Positions 51,278 to 59,800 are shown, counted from the first letter of the stretch. The stretch: 64,000 bases of DNA from Pantoea alfalfae (GCF_019880205.1 NZ_CP082292.1:1736001-1800000); one strand, 5' to 3'. Made by a program: numbers and translations. The notes: generated from the letters alone by a model not told the origin.

Positions 51278-53317
51278 ATGAACACCCTTTTTAAAGTTGG
51301 ACTTATTGCGGGCCTGCTCTTAGCAGGCCCAACCTTCGGCGCAGAGAATATTACCCGCGCCGATCAGATTCCCCAGCTTCACGAAGACCCGCAGGATCCG
51401 ACGGTCAGTGAGCGCGTCACCTCGCGCTTTACCCGTTCCCACTACCGCCAGTTCGATCTGGATCAGAACTTTTCAGCGAAAATTTTTGATCGCTACCTGA
51501 ACATGCTCGACTACAGCCACAATGTGCTGCTGGCGTCAGATGTGGCGCAGTTTGCCAGCAAAAAAACCACCGTCGGCGATGAGCTGCGCAGTGGCAAGCT
51601 GGATCTCTTTTACGATATTTATAATCTGGCGCAGAAACGCCGTTTTGAGCGCTATCAGTATGCGCTGACGGTGCTGGCGCGTCCGATGAATTTCAGCGGC
51701 AATGACACAATCGACATTGACCGCGCCAAAGCGCCCTGGCCGAAAGATCAGGCTGAACTCAATGCGCTCTGGGATGCCAAGGTCAAATATGACCAGCTGA
51801 GTCTGAAGCTGGCGGGCAAAGACGATAACGAGATCCGCGACGTTCTGACCAAGCGTTACAACTTTGCTATCCGTCGTCTGGCCCAGAGCAACGGTGAAGA
51901 CGTTTTCCAGCTGGTGATGAACGCGTTCGCCCGCGAAATCGATCCGCACACCAGCTATCTGTCGCCGCGTAACACTGAGCAGTTCAACACGGAGATGAGC
52001 CTGTCACTGGAAGGCATCGGTGCGGTACTGCAGATGGATGACGACTACACCGTGATCAACTCGATGGTCGCAGGTGGCCCGGCCGCGAAGAGCAAAGCCA
52101 TTACCGTTGGCGATCGCATCGTCGGTGTTGGTCAGCCAGGCAAGCCGATGGAAGATGTGATTGGCTGGCGTCTGGATGATGTCGTGGCAAAAATTAAAGG
52201 ACCCAAGGGCAGCAAAGTGCGCCTGGAAGTTCTGCCCGCCGGTAAGGGTACTAAAACCCGTACTGTAACGCTGACGCGTGAGAAAATCCGTCTTGAAGAT
52301 CGCGCGGTTAAACTGACCATCAAAAATGTCGGCAAGCAGAAAGTGGGCGTGCTCGATATTCCTGGTTTCTATGTCGGCCTCACCGACGACGTGAAAGTAC
52401 AGCTGCAGAAACTGCAGAAACAGAACGTCGATAGCGTCGTGATCGATCTCCGTACCAATGGCGGTGGTGCGCTAACCGAAGCGGTCTCGCTTTCCGGCCT
52501 GTTTATTCCGAGTGGTCCGGTGGTGCAGGTTCGCGACAATAATGGTCGGGTGCGTGAAGACAGTGATAACGACGGCGTGGTCTACTACAAAGGCCCGCTG
52601 GTGGTGCTGGTCGATCGCTTCAGCGCCTCCGCCTCTGAGATCTTTGCTGCTGCGATGCAGGACTATGGTCGTGCAGTGATTGTCGGCGAGCCAACCTTTG
52701 GTAAAGGCACCGTTCAGCAGTATCGCTCGCTGAACCGCATTTACGATCAGATGCTGCGTCCGGAATGGCCAGCGTTAGGCTCCGTTTCTTATACGATCCA
52801 GAAGTTCTATCGCATTAATGGCGGCAGTACACAGCGTAAAGGCGTCACGCCGGATCTGCTGATGCCAACCGGCGTTGAAGCGGCTGAAACCGGTGAGAAA
52901 TTTGAAGATAACGCGCTGCCGTGGGACAGCATCAAAGCGGCAACCTATACCAAAACCGGTGATGTTAAACCGCTGGTTGCGCAGCTGACGAAGCAGCATG
53001 CGGACCGTATCGCTCAGGATCGCGAGTTCCAGTACATTATGAAGGACATTGCCCGTTACAATGCCCTGAAAGATAAGCGCAATATCGTGTCACTCAATCT
53101 TGCCCAGCGCGAGAAAGAGAACCACGAAGATGATGCGTCACGACTGGAGCGAATCAACGCGCGCTATCAGGCCGAAGGCAAAAAACCGCTGAAAAACCTG
53201 GATGAGCTGCCGAAAGATTATAAAGAGCCGGATCCCTATCTCGACGAGACGGTGAAGATCGCGAACGATCTTGCGCAACTGGAGAAATCCCAGCCAGAGG
53301 CGCCAGCGGCGAAATAA
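51278..53317 (+). CDS. prc: Tail-specific periplasmic protease Prc
   Basis: Prc degrades periplasmic proteins from non-polar C termini and processes FtsI and, with NlpI, the hydrolase MepS. The start MNTLFKVGLIAGLLLAGPTF, behind GGAGG, gives 679 residues (E. coli 682) with a signal peptide cut after FGA. A PDZ domain occupies about 235-320, with the GDRIVGVGQPGKP loop. The protease core has the serine in FSASASEIFAAAMQ and the lysine in GEPTFGKGTVQQY. The frame is open 16 codons upstream over proQ, which is not coding for Prc. Confidence 0.97.
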   Translation: MNTLFKVGLIAGLLLAGPTFGAENITRADQIPQLHEDPQDPTVSERVTSRFTRSHYRQFDLDQNFSAKIFDRYLNMLDYSHNVLLASDVAQFASKKTTVGDELRSGKLDLFYDIYNLAQKRRFERYQYALTVLARPMNFSGNDTIDIDRAKAPWPKDQAELNALWDAKVKYDQLSLKLAGKDDNEIRDVLTKRYNFAIRRLAQSNGEDVFQLVMNAFAREIDPHTSYLSPRNTEQFNTEMSLSLEGIGAVLQMDDDYTVINSMVAGGPAAKSKAITVGDRIVGVGQPGKPMEDVIGWRLDDVVAKIKGPKGSKVRLEVLPAGKGTKTRTVTLTREKIRLEDRAVKLTIKNVGKQKVGVLDIPGFYVGLTDDVKVQLQKLQKQNVDSVVIDLRTNGGGALTEAVSLSGLFIPSGPVVQVRDNNGRVREDSDNDGVVYYKGPLVVLVDRFSASASEIFAAAMQDYGRAVIVGEPTFGKGTVQQYRSLNRIYDQMLRPEWPALGSVSYTIQKFYRINGGSTQRKGVTPDLLMPTGVEAAETGEKFEDNALPWDSIKAATYTKTGDVKPLVAQLTKQHADRIAQDREFQYIMKDIARYNALKDKRNIVSLNLAQREKENHEDDASRLERINARYQAEGKKPLKNLDELPKDYKEPDPYLDETVKIANDLAQLEKSQPEAPAAK

Positions 53318-53336
53318 TCCGCTGTTGCCAGAAAAA

Positions 53337-53361
53337 GCACCGCTCAGCGGTGCTTTTTTTT
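53337..53361 (+). terminator. Rho-independent terminator after prc
   Basis: The stem GCACCGC / GCGGTGC with loop TCA is followed by eight T, 19 bases past the stop. Confidence 0.92.
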
Positions 53362-53485
53362 GTACTCAGAAAAGTTTCCAGTAAGCAATGATTAGCGCTG
53401 GTGAAGGTGCCTGAAGGCTGGGCTACTCATCAGGCGTGTCAGAATGTAAAGTTATGTTTTTTTAGGCACTTAAACGTTAAGGTCG

Positions 53486-53511
53486 CTTGAAAAGCCGCCC
53501 AATGCTCATAG
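53486..53511 (+). promoter_or_regulatory. Possible heat-shock (sigma-32) promoter of htpX
   Basis: CTTGAAA (53486-53492) followed 12 bases later by CTCATAG resembles the sigma-32 pair CTTGAAA/CCCATNT. It lies about 55 bases before the htpX ATG. E. coli htpX is known to be under sigma-32 and Cpx control. The -10 match is partial. Confidence 0.45.
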
Positions 53512-53561
53512 GATATGTATCCGCGTATAGGCGCGTGAACTACTGAGGAAGATTAACAAAA

Positions 53562-54443
53562 ATGATGCGTATTGCTCTTTTCCTGATGACCAACCTGGCT
53601 GTGATGTTGGTATTCGGGCTGATTCTCAGCCTGACAGGGATCCAGTCAAGCAGTGTTCAGGGCCTGATGATCATGGCAGGCCTGTTTGGCTTCGGCGGTG
53701 CGTTTGTTTCACTGCTGATGTCGAAGTGGATGGCGCTGCGTTCGGTTGGCGGTGAAGTGATTGAACAGCCACGCAATGAAACCGAGCGCTGGCTGGTGGA
53801 TACCATTGGCCGTCAGGCCCAACAGGCGGGCATTGCGATGCCACAGGTCGCGATCTATCACGCACCTGATATCAATGCCTTTGCGACTGGTGCGCGTCGT
53901 AACGCCTCACTGGTGGCTGTCTCAACCGGTCTGTTGCAGAACATGAGCCGTGATGAGGCGGAAGCGGTGCTGGCGCACGAAGTGTCGCACATCGCCAACG
54001 GTGACATGATTACCATGACGCTGATCCAGGGTGTGGTGAACACCTTCGTGATTTTCGTTTCACGTATTCTGGCACAGATTGCGGCGGGCTTTATGTCCGG
54101 CAACCGTGATGGCGAAGAGAGCAGCAACGGCAATCCGTTGGTCTACTTTGCGGTGTCGATGGTGCTGGAGCTGGTATTTGGTATTCTTGCCAGCATCATC
54201 ACCATGTGGTTCTCGCGTCATCGTGAGTTCCACGCCGATGCCGGTTCAGCGAAGCTGGTCGGTCGTGAGAAGATGATTGCGGCGTTGCAGCGCCTGAAAA
54301 CCAGCTACGAACCGCAGGAGCCGAGCAGCATGCTGGCGTTCTGTATCAACGGTAAAGGTAAATCATTCAGCGAGCTGTTTATGTCGCATCCGCCGTTAGA
54401 TAAGCGTATTGAAGCACTGCGCAGCGGTCAGTATCTGAAGTAG
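53562..54443 (+). CDS. htpX: Membrane metalloprotease HtpX
   Basis: HtpX is an inner-membrane zinc endoprotease that, with FtsH, removes misfolded membrane proteins. The 293-residue protein (same as E. coli) has membrane helices at about 4-24 and 34-54. The HExxH motif [11 protein letters not shown] has His139, Glu140 and His143. Two further helices follow (about 158-178, 193-213), then the third ligand Glu in [15 protein letters not shown] (near 222). It ends with the typical [18 protein letters not shown]. Confidence 0.97.
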   Translation: MMRIALFLMTNLAVMLVFGLILSLTGIQSSSVQGLMIMAGLFGFGGAFVSLLMSKWMALRSVGGEVIEQPRNETERWLVDTIGRQAQQAGIAMPQVAIYHAPDINAFATGARRNASLVAVSTGLLQNMSRDEAEAVLAHEVSHIANGDMITMTLIQGVVNTFVIFVSRILAQIAAGFMSGNRDGEESSNGNPLVYFAVSMVLELVFGILASIITMWFSRHREFHADAGSAKLVGREKMIAALQRLKTSYEPQEPSSMLAFCINGKGKSFSELFMSHPPLDKRIEALRSGQYLK

Positions 54444-54462
54444 CGTTAAGCAGAGCAAAAAA

Positions 54463-54485
54463 GGCGACCCGCGGGTCGCCTTTTC
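54463..54485 (+). terminator. Rho-independent terminator after htpX
   Basis: The stem GGCGACCC / GGGTCGCC with a GC linker is followed by TTTT, 19 bases past htpX. Its right arm is part of an 18-base sequence repeated at 54761-54778. Confidence 0.85.
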
Positions 54486-54490
54486 TGTTT
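54473..54490 (+). repeat. Left copy of 18-bp direct repeat flanking B2
   Basis: GGGTCGCCTTTTCTGTTT occurs here as the right arm and T tail of the htpX terminator, and again, identically, at 54761-54778. The two copies bracket repeat B2. Confidence 0.9.
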
Positions 54491-54538
54491 AGAAACCATA
54501 ATCAGACTGCCTCTGACAGCAATATCTTAGCTCAACAT

Positions 54539-54716
54539 GCAGGGAACCCGGGCAGAGGAGGAAAGCGTCCCGCGCCAGGACAAAAACGCCGGGAGCGTTT
54601 TTAAACAACGCAAAGCGTTGGACCGTTTACGGTCGCACCTCAGGGATGAGGTGCGCAATGGTACGGGCCGACCGTTATGGATGACAGAAATCTTTCCGAG
54701 CTGACCGGGTTCCCTG
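54539..54716. repeat. Dispersed palindromic repeat, type B, with four-hairpin cassette (B2)
   Basis: Outer stem GGGAACCCGG (54542-54551) pairs with CCGGGTTCCC (54705-54714). Inner stem GGAAAG (54560-54565) pairs with CTTTCC (54692-54697). The arm at 54539-54577 is the inverse of 21014-21051 with very few changes. Where the copy at 20.9 kb has a short GTCCATGGC centre, this one has the 73-bp cassette. It lies between the convergent htpX and yebQ. Confidence 0.85.
54582..54654. repeat. 73-bp cassette of four consecutive hairpins (copy in B2)
   Basis: Order here: AAAAACGC-CGGGA-GCGTTTTT, CAACGC-AAA-GCGTTG, GACCG-TTTA-CGGTC, and GCACCTCA-GGGA-TGAGGTGC. It is the inverse complement of the unit at 45736-45808. 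In the third hairpin the stem pair C-G of the other copy is replaced by A-T on both sides, keeping the stem intact. Confidence 0.9.
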
Positions 54717-54760
54717 TGAAGGCCCGGCCTGACAGCGAATCGGCTCACCCTCTGCCAGGT

Positions 54761-54778
54761 GGGTCGCCTTTTCTGTTT
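54761..54778 (+). repeat. Right copy of 18-bp direct repeat flanking B2
   Basis: Identical to 54473-54490. It lies 6 bases past the yebQ stop codon (yebQ is on the minus strand). Confidence 0.9.
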
Positions 54779-54784
54779 CTGCCA

Positions 54785-56155
54785 TCAGGCGCGGGTCTGC
54801 GTCATCCGCGACACACTGACCAGTGCGGCCACGGCGGCAAAGCTGCCCGCCAGCAGCAGCGAAACGTGCGTCCCACGTTCATTAAACAGATTAAACATCA
54901 GTGCGACCAGCGCGGCACCCATACTCTGTCCCAGCAGGCGCGCAGTACCCAGCATGCCGCTGGCACCGCCACTGCGATTACGTGGCGCGGAGGTGACAAT
55001 CGTGTGGTTGTTGGGTGACTGGAACAGCCCGAAACCGGCACCGCACAGCATCATGCGCCAGATAATATCGCCATCATCCGGATTTACCGGCAGCCACGCG
55101 AGCAGGAACAGTCCCAGCGCGAACATCGCCAGTCCAATTCCACCCAACAGCCCGGCATGCACCCGTTCAATCAGGCGGCCGGCAATCGGCGCAAATACCA
55201 TCGTTGCCAGCGGCCAGGGCGTCAGCAACAGACCGGTTGCCACCTCATTACGCTGCAGGACGTTCTGCAGAAAGAAGGGCAGTGAAACCATCGCCAGCAT
55301 CTGGGCGCAGAACGAACAGACCGACGTCCCCATCGACAGGCTGAAAATCGGGATACGCAGCAGATCAACCGGCAGCAGCGGCACCGCCATGTTGAGCTGA
55401 CGACGAATAAAGAACCAGCCAATGACCAGCAGCGCAATGACCTCGGAGAGCACCAGCAGATGACTCTGTCCCTGAGCAAAGCCGCTCAGCGCGGAGATGA
55501 TCAGACCAAAGAACAGGGCATTCATGATCGCGCTGGGCACATCGAATTTTTGTGTTGTGGCTTTCTGCGGGTTATCAGGCAGCGTTCGCAGCGCCAGCCA
55601 GAGCGCAATGGCACCCAGCGGAACATTAATCAGAAACAGCCATTTCCAGCTGGCGACCGAGAGTATTGCTGCCGCTACCGTCGGCCCTGCCGCAGTTGAC
55701 ACCGCCACCACCAGCGAGTTGATCGCCATACCGCGTCCCAGATACCGCTGTGGATAGATAATGCGTATCAGCGCGGTATTCACACTCATCAGCGCCGCGC
55801 CGCCCAGGCCCTGCAGCACACGGGCAAAGGTCAGCATGGTTAGCGTGGTCGAAAAGGCGCAGAACAATGATGTCGCAATAAACAGTGCCAGGCCTGCCTG
55901 GTAGACGCGGCGGTAGCCCAGCATATCGCCCAGAAACGAGAGCGACAGCAGCGAGACGATAATCGCAATCTGATAAGCATTCACAATCCAGATCGACTGC
56001 GCCGGGCTGGCATTCAGCTCACGCGATATGGTCGGTAACGCGACATTGGCAATCGCGCCGTCTAACACCGCCATGGTCAGGCCCAGCGCAATGGTAACGA
56101 TGGCCATATAGCGCTGACGCGTGGGTAATCCATCCTGAGGAGGAGAGCGTGTCAT
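54785..56155 (-). CDS. yebQ: MFS transporter YebQ (DHA2 drug-efflux type)
   Basis: YebQ is a putative inner-membrane drug exporter. The 456-residue protein is very close to E. coli YebQ (457) and has the DHA2 hallmark MAVLDGAIANVALPTISREL near residue 28, motif A LGDMLGYRRVYQ near 76, and motif C-like GPTVAAAILS near 157. LCGAGFGLFQSPNNHTIVTSAPRNRSGGASGML (pattern near 365-398) is typical. It lies between htpX and kdgR, as in E. coli. The substrate is not established. Confidence 0.93.
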   Translation of the reverse strand: MTRSPPQDGLPTRQRYMAIVTIALGLTMAVLDGAIANVALPTISRELNASPAQSIWIVNAYQIAIIVSLLSLSFLGDMLGYRRVYQAGLALFIATSLFCAFSTTLTMLTFARVLQGLGGAALMSVNTALIRIIYPQRYLGRGMAINSLVVAVSTAAGPTVAAAILSVASWKWLFLINVPLGAIALWLALRTLPDNPQKATTQKFDVPSAIMNALFFGLIISALSGFAQGQSHLLVLSEVIALLVIGWFFIRRQLNMAVPLLPVDLLRIPIFSLSMGTSVCSFCAQMLAMVSLPFFLQNVLQRNEVATGLLLTPWPLATMVFAPIAGRLIERVHAGLLGGIGLAMFALGLFLLAWLPVNPDDGDIIWRMMLCGAGFGLFQSPNNHTIVTSAPRNRSGGASGMLGTARLLGQSMGAALVALMFNLFNERGTHVSLLLAGSFAAVAALVSVSRMTQTRA

Positions 56156-56342
56156 AAGTTAATTACTAAAGAGGGTGAATATCATCATGCTAATGAAATA
56201 AGCGCGGAAAAGCAGCGTCCGGACGAATAAAAAACTGTCTTAAAATATGACTCAATGGTTAAAGCATTGCTGCCGACCTGTGCGTCACTCTATACTGACA
56301 GTCCGTTCCATTTTTTTTGAAACAGATTTAACAAGGTGCGCG

Positions 56343-57134
56343 ATGTCCTCTGCTGAAAATGATAAACAGCCCGATTCCGTCTCTTCAGTGCTTAAAGTAT
56401 TTGGCATTTTGCAGGCGCTGGGTGAAGAGCGCGATCACGGTATTACCGAGCTTGCGCAGCGCGTGATGATGTCAAAAAGCACCGTCTACCGTTTTCTGCA
56501 GACCATGAAGTCGCTGGGCTATGTCACGCAGGAAGGTGAAAGCGAGAAGTATTCACTGACGCTGAAGCTGTTTGAACTGGGTGCCAAAGCGCTACAGAAC
56601 GTCGATTTAATCCGCAGCGCGGATGTGCAGATGCGCGAGCTGTCGCGTCTGACCAAAGAGACGATTCACCTTGGGGCGCTGGAAGAGGACAGTATTGTCT
56701 ACATCCATAAAATCGACTCGCTTTACAATCTACGCATGTATTCGCGCATTGGCCGCCGCAACCCGCTGCATACCACCGCAATTGGTAAAGTCCTGCTCGC
56801 CTGGCGCGATCGCAGCGATGTTGAGGAAATTCTGCGGGATGTGGAGTTCAAACGCAGCACGGCCAATACGTTGCTGAGCGCGGAGGCGTTGATCACGACG
56901 CTGGATCAGGTCAGAGTGCAGGGTTATGGCGAAGATAATGAAGAGCAGGAAGAGGGGCTACGCTGCCTTGCCGTGCCAGTGTTTGATCGGTTTGGCGTAG
57001 TGATTGCGGGACTCAGTATCTCATTTCCCACCATTCGTTTTTCAGAAGATGCCCGCCAGGATTATGTGGCGATGTTGCATCGGGCGGCCCGCACGCTCTC
57101 AGCAGAAATGGGCTATCACGACTACCCATTCTGA
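56343..57134 (+). CDS. kdgR: IclR-family repressor KdgR
   Basis: KdgR represses genes for pectin and hexuronate breakdown and is released by 2-keto-3-deoxygluconate. The start MSSAENDKQPDSVSSVLKVF gives 263 residues, the E. coli length; the frame is open 32 codons upstream. It has the IclR winged helix-turn-helix (GITELAQRVMMSKSTVYRFL, near 34-53) and a C-terminal effector domain with FGVVIAGLSISFPTIRF near 222. Its retention together with eda but not edd suggests that a keto-deoxygluconate route remains. Confidence 0.96.
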   Translation: MSSAENDKQPDSVSSVLKVFGILQALGEERDHGITELAQRVMMSKSTVYRFLQTMKSLGYVTQEGESEKYSLTLKLFELGAKALQNVDLIRSADVQMRELSRLTKETIHLGALEEDSIVYIHKIDSLYNLRMYSRIGRRNPLHTTAIGKVLLAWRDRSDVEEILRDVEFKRSTANTLLSAEALITTLDQVRVQGYGEDNEEQEEGLRCLAVPVFDRFGVVIAGLSISFPTIRFSEDARQDYVAMLHRAARTLSAEMGYHDYPF

Positions 57135-57136
57135 AC

Positions 57137-57160
57137 AAAGCGGGCCATCCGGCCCGCTTT
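57137..57160. terminator. Bidirectional terminator between kdgR and yobH
   Basis: The perfect 10-bp stem AAAGCGGGCC / GGCCCGCTTT with loop ATCC lies in the 30-base gap between the convergent genes, with T-rich ends on both strands. Confidence 0.85.
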
Positions 57161-57164
57161 ATCA

Positions 57165-57401
57165 CTAGTTATCGATCACTTCTCCGCTTTTCTTCAGCAA
57201 CGGACAATCCGTCACGCCCACCACACCGCTGTCGGTATGCAGATACTGCGCGTTGATGACGCCGCGAGCGGTAAGATAGCTGCACTGCAGGCCAAGTCCG
57301 GCGGCATTTTTAGTACTGCCGGTTAACACGCCATAGCCGGTAAACAGCATTGCCAGCCAGATCACCGCCAGCAGGCCTATTGTGCGAATAAACAGTTTCA
57401 T
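57165..57401 (-). CDS. yobH: Small secreted or membrane-anchored protein YobH
   Basis: YobH is a conserved enterobacterial protein of about 79 residues with unknown function. Here 78 residues: an N-terminal hydrophobic segment (FIRTIGLLAVIWLAMLFTGYG, pattern 4-24) acts as signal or anchor, followed by NAAGLGLQCSYLTARGV and VTDCPLLKKSGEVIDN, matching E. coli in most positions. Two cysteines may pair. An AAGGAG site lies 8 bases before the ATG. E. coli mgrB, which lies near yobH, is not seen here. Confidence 0.88.
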   Translation of the reverse strand: MKLFIRTIGLLAVIWLAMLFTGYGVLTGSTKNAAGLGLQCSYLTARGVINAQYLHTDSGVVGVTDCPLLKKSGEVIDN

Positions 57402-57605
57402 TGTGTCTCCTTGTGAAAGATAACTCAGCGCGCCACCTGGTGCTGCCGGTTATGATGATACCAGCATGCCTCGCTTTTCTGACGGGATCGATCAGAGATA
57501 ACTGAAACGGCAAATTCTGCATTGATGTATCTCCCATTATCTTTTGCGATGGCTACAGGTAGAATGAGCGGTTGTTTAATTTCCACTGAGTTTTACGAGG
57601 CAGTT

Positions 57606-57878
57606 ATGAATGAGTTAGCCGCAAATTCGGGCCCCCTGGTCAGCTATGGTCTGCTGGTCATTATTTTGATTGTGGCGTTTATCGCCTGGTTCTTTGTAAA
57701 CCGGGCCAGCGTGCGCGCGGGTGAGCAGATCCGTTTACTGGAATCCTTACTTGAAGAGCAGAAGAAACAGAATCAGCTGCTGCGCCGTCTGATTGAGATG
57801 CAGCCTGGGGCAGAAAGTAAAAAAACCGAAGACGATCGGGAAAAGCGCGACTTTATCCGGTTAATCCCGGAACGTTAA
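57606..57878 (+). CDS. yebO: YebO family membrane protein
   Basis: YebO is a small inner-membrane protein of unknown function. The start at MNELAANSGPLVSYGLLVII gives 90 residues (E. coli 95). One membrane helix (about 11-33, ending AWFFVNRAS) is followed by a probable coiled coil (GEQIRLLESLLEEQKKQNQL and on) and a charged end DFIRLIPER, as in E. coli. It ends 18 bases before the metallo-hydrolase gene, so the two may be co-transcribed. The frame is open 28 codons further upstream without conservation. Confidence 0.88.
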   Translation: MNELAANSGPLVSYGLLVIILIVAFIAWFFVNRASVRAGEQIRLLESLLEEQKKQNQLLRRLIEMQPGAESKKTEDDREKRDFIRLIPER

Positions 57879-57896
57879 TCACACCAGAGAGACGGA

Positions 57897-58901
57897 ATGG
57901 CCTGGAAAAATCCGTGGTATGACAGCAGCAAAACGCATCACACGCCAGAGGGATTTCGTAATCCTGAACCGGAGCAGCGCAGGCCGGGTGACCTGAAACG
58001 CTGGCGCAGGGAGCGCAAAGCACTGGGGCTACCAATACCCCCACAGCAGGGTTATGCGGCGTTCACCAGGCAATGGTGGCAGCCCGCGGATATCAGCGGC
58101 AGTGACGATCGTATCTGGTGGCTTGGACATGCTGCCGTACTGTTACGGCTTAAGGGACAATATATCCTGATCGATCCGGCACTCGGCTCACGCGCCTCGC
58201 CGCTGGCGTTTGCGGGGCCACAGCGTAAAACACCCGCACCCATCAGCATCGCTGATCTGCCACGGCTTGATGTCGTGCTGATTTCACACAACCATTACGA
58301 CCATCTGGATAAACCGACGGTTAAAGCGATTATCCGGCATTTTCCGCAGGCGACCTTTATTGTGCCGCTGGGACTGGCGAAATGGTGCAGAGCGCAGGGC
58401 GTAAATCAGGTGCACCAGCTCGATTGGTGGCAGCAGGTAACGCTCGGTAATCTCTGTTTTGATGCGGTGCCAGCCCGTCACTGGAGTATGCGAACCCCAT
58501 GCGATCGCAACCGTTCACTCTGGTGCGGTTGGGTCGTACGCTCTGCCTCACTGCGTTTCTGGTTTTCTGGCGACAGTGGCTACAGTGACCGCCTGCAGGA
58601 GATTCCGGCCCGGCTTGGCCCGTTCAGCGTGACTGCGTTACCGATTGGCGCGTATGCACCTAAATGGTTCATGGCAAGCCAGCACATGGATCCCGATCAG
58701 GCGGTGGCGTTATGGCAGGCAGCAGGCAGGCCATTGACGCTGCCTATTCACTGGGGCGTGTTTGAACTGGCCGATGAGTCGCTGGATGCGCCACCACAGG
58801 AACTGGCGAATGCGCTACAGCGGGCAGACGAACATAATGGCCGCTTCGCCCCCTGGCGAATAGGCGAAGGTCGCAGTCTGAATAATTGCAGCCAGGAATA
58901 A
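57897..58901 (+). CDS. MBL-fold metallo-hydrolase (NAPE-PLD/UlaG-like)
   Basis: The 334-residue protein is a metallo-beta-lactamase-fold hydrolase. The zinc motif HxHxDH is present in substituted form as SHNHYDHLD (near residue 125). Further ligands are likely in ARHWSMRTP, FSGDSGYSD (near 223) and LPIHWGVFEL (near 283). The RRPGDLKRWRRERKALGLP-type N terminus and the overall layout resemble the NAPE-PLD-like/UlaG group, which includes phosphodiesterases and lactonases. The substrate is unknown. There is no counterpart between yebO and yobF in E. coli. Confidence 0.85.
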   Translation: MAWKNPWYDSSKTHHTPEGFRNPEPEQRRPGDLKRWRRERKALGLPIPPQQGYAAFTRQWWQPADISGSDDRIWWLGHAAVLLRLKGQYILIDPALGSRASPLAFAGPQRKTPAPISIADLPRLDVVLISHNHYDHLDKPTVKAIIRHFPQATFIVPLGLAKWCRAQGVNQVHQLDWWQQVTLGNLCFDAVPARHWSMRTPCDRNRSLWCGWVVRSASLRFWFSGDSGYSDRLQEIPARLGPFSVTALPIGAYAPKWFMASQHMDPDQAVALWQAAGRPLTLPIHWGVFELADESLDAPPQELANALQRADEHNGRFAPWRIGEGRSLNNCSQE

Positions 58902-58909
58902 TCCTAAAG

Positions 58910-58940
58910 CCTCCGGTGTAAATAAAAGACGGAGGTTTTT
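58910..58940 (+). terminator. Possible terminator after metallo-hydrolase gene
   Basis: CCTCCG pairs with CGGAGG across a 14-base loop and is followed by five T, 9 bases past the stop. The loop is long, so strength is uncertain. Confidence 0.5.
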
Positions 58941-59393
58941 ATCAGACATCAATTTTTCAAATCAAAAGTTAAATTCTTAATAAGTAAAATCCGCATCCCT
59001 GCTTTTATTTGGAGCAAGGCTAATGGCTGGCTCCTGCTTTTGGTGCAAAAAAAGCGTTATTTGTACGAAATAAAAGGCGCTGTACAGGATTGACGTCAGA
59101 TTTTGGATATCTACAACCGTTACCGCTTCGCTTATTCATTTCGCCATTGCCATATTTGTGAAATATTAATTTCTTATGGTATCCATCGGGTTATGCCTGG
59201 CAACACAGGCAGGAGCGCGCGCTGGCCGCGCATGGACTTTATTCTCAGACACATTTGTAGACCCCGCGGAACAGGCAATGTGAGCCTTCTGGCAAATATG
59301 TGCGCAGGCGCGTCAGGGCTTTAAAAATGGCTTGCCATTATTTTTGGGATATGTGATAACAATTCGTGGGTTAAACGAGGTACAGTTCTGTTT
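58941..59393. other. Long gap upstream of yobF-cspC
   Basis: This 450-base AT-rich region presumably holds the promoter(s) and part of the 5' leader of the yobF-cspC transcript. TTGACG (59090) with TACAAC 16 bases later is a weak candidate. A 73-codon frame inside it (from 59103) looks random. No repeat family from elsewhere in the window is present. Confidence 0.4.
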
Positions 59394-59523
59394 ATGCATG
59401 GCATCTTCAGTAAAGAAGTACGAGTAAAGACGTTGACGTTGAATACCGCTTCCTTGCCGAACCTTAATTAGTGCCTCATGCAGTAATGTCTCTGGTTTTT
59501 CTGTAAGACAGCTTTCGGGCTAA
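59394..59523 (+). pseudogene. yobF: yobF with two single-base frameshifts
   Basis: The frame starts MHGIFSKEV, like E. coli YobF (MCGIFSKEV), then diverges and stops after 25 residues. In the next frame the DNA reads SKDVDVEYRFLAEP, matching the E. coli middle, then hits TAA. One more shift restores ISASCSNVSGFSVRQLSG and a stop at 59521-59523. So relative to E. coli one base is missing near 59419-59424 and one near 59465-59469. Restored, the protein would have 43 residues (E. coli 47). It lies 25 bases before cspC, as in E. coli. Either the gene is broken or the assembly has errors. Confidence 0.7.
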
Positions 59524-59548
59524 ATAAACATCTAAAGGAATTTGCAAA

Positions 59549-59758
59549 ATGGCAAAGATTAAAGGTCAGGTTAAGTGGTTCAACGAGTCTAAAGGTTTTG
59601 GTTTTATCACTCCTGCTGACGGCAGCAAAGATGTGTTCGTACACTTCTCTGCTATTCAGGGCAACGGTTTTAAAACCCTGGCTGAAGGCCAGAGCGTTGA
59701 GTTCGAAATTCAGGACGGCCAGAAAGGCCCGGCAGCTGTTAACGTCACTGCTATCTGA
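59549..59758 (+). CDS. cspC: Cold-shock-family RNA chaperone CspC
   Basis: CspC is a constitutively made OB-fold RNA-binding protein that affects transcript stability, including rpoS mRNA. The 69 residues differ from E. coli CspC at apparently one position (GQSVEFEI for GQNVEFEI). RNP1 is KGFGFI (about residues 15-20) and RNP2 is VFVHF (29-33). AAAGGA precedes the ATG. It normally forms an operon with yobF, which is damaged here, so the cspC leader still carries the yobF region. Confidence 0.97.
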   Translation: MAKIKGQVKWFNESKGFGFITPADGSKDVFVHFSAIQGNGFKTLAEGQSVEFEIQDGQKGPAAVNVTAI

Positions 59759-59800
59759 TTCGACTCCGCCTCGGTGCATTGCACCCTGACACGGAATCTT

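Noticed and set aside
59103..59324. 73-codon frame upstream of yobF-cspC
   Set aside because: Random-looking composition, no ribosome site, and placed in what should be the cspC promoter and leader region.
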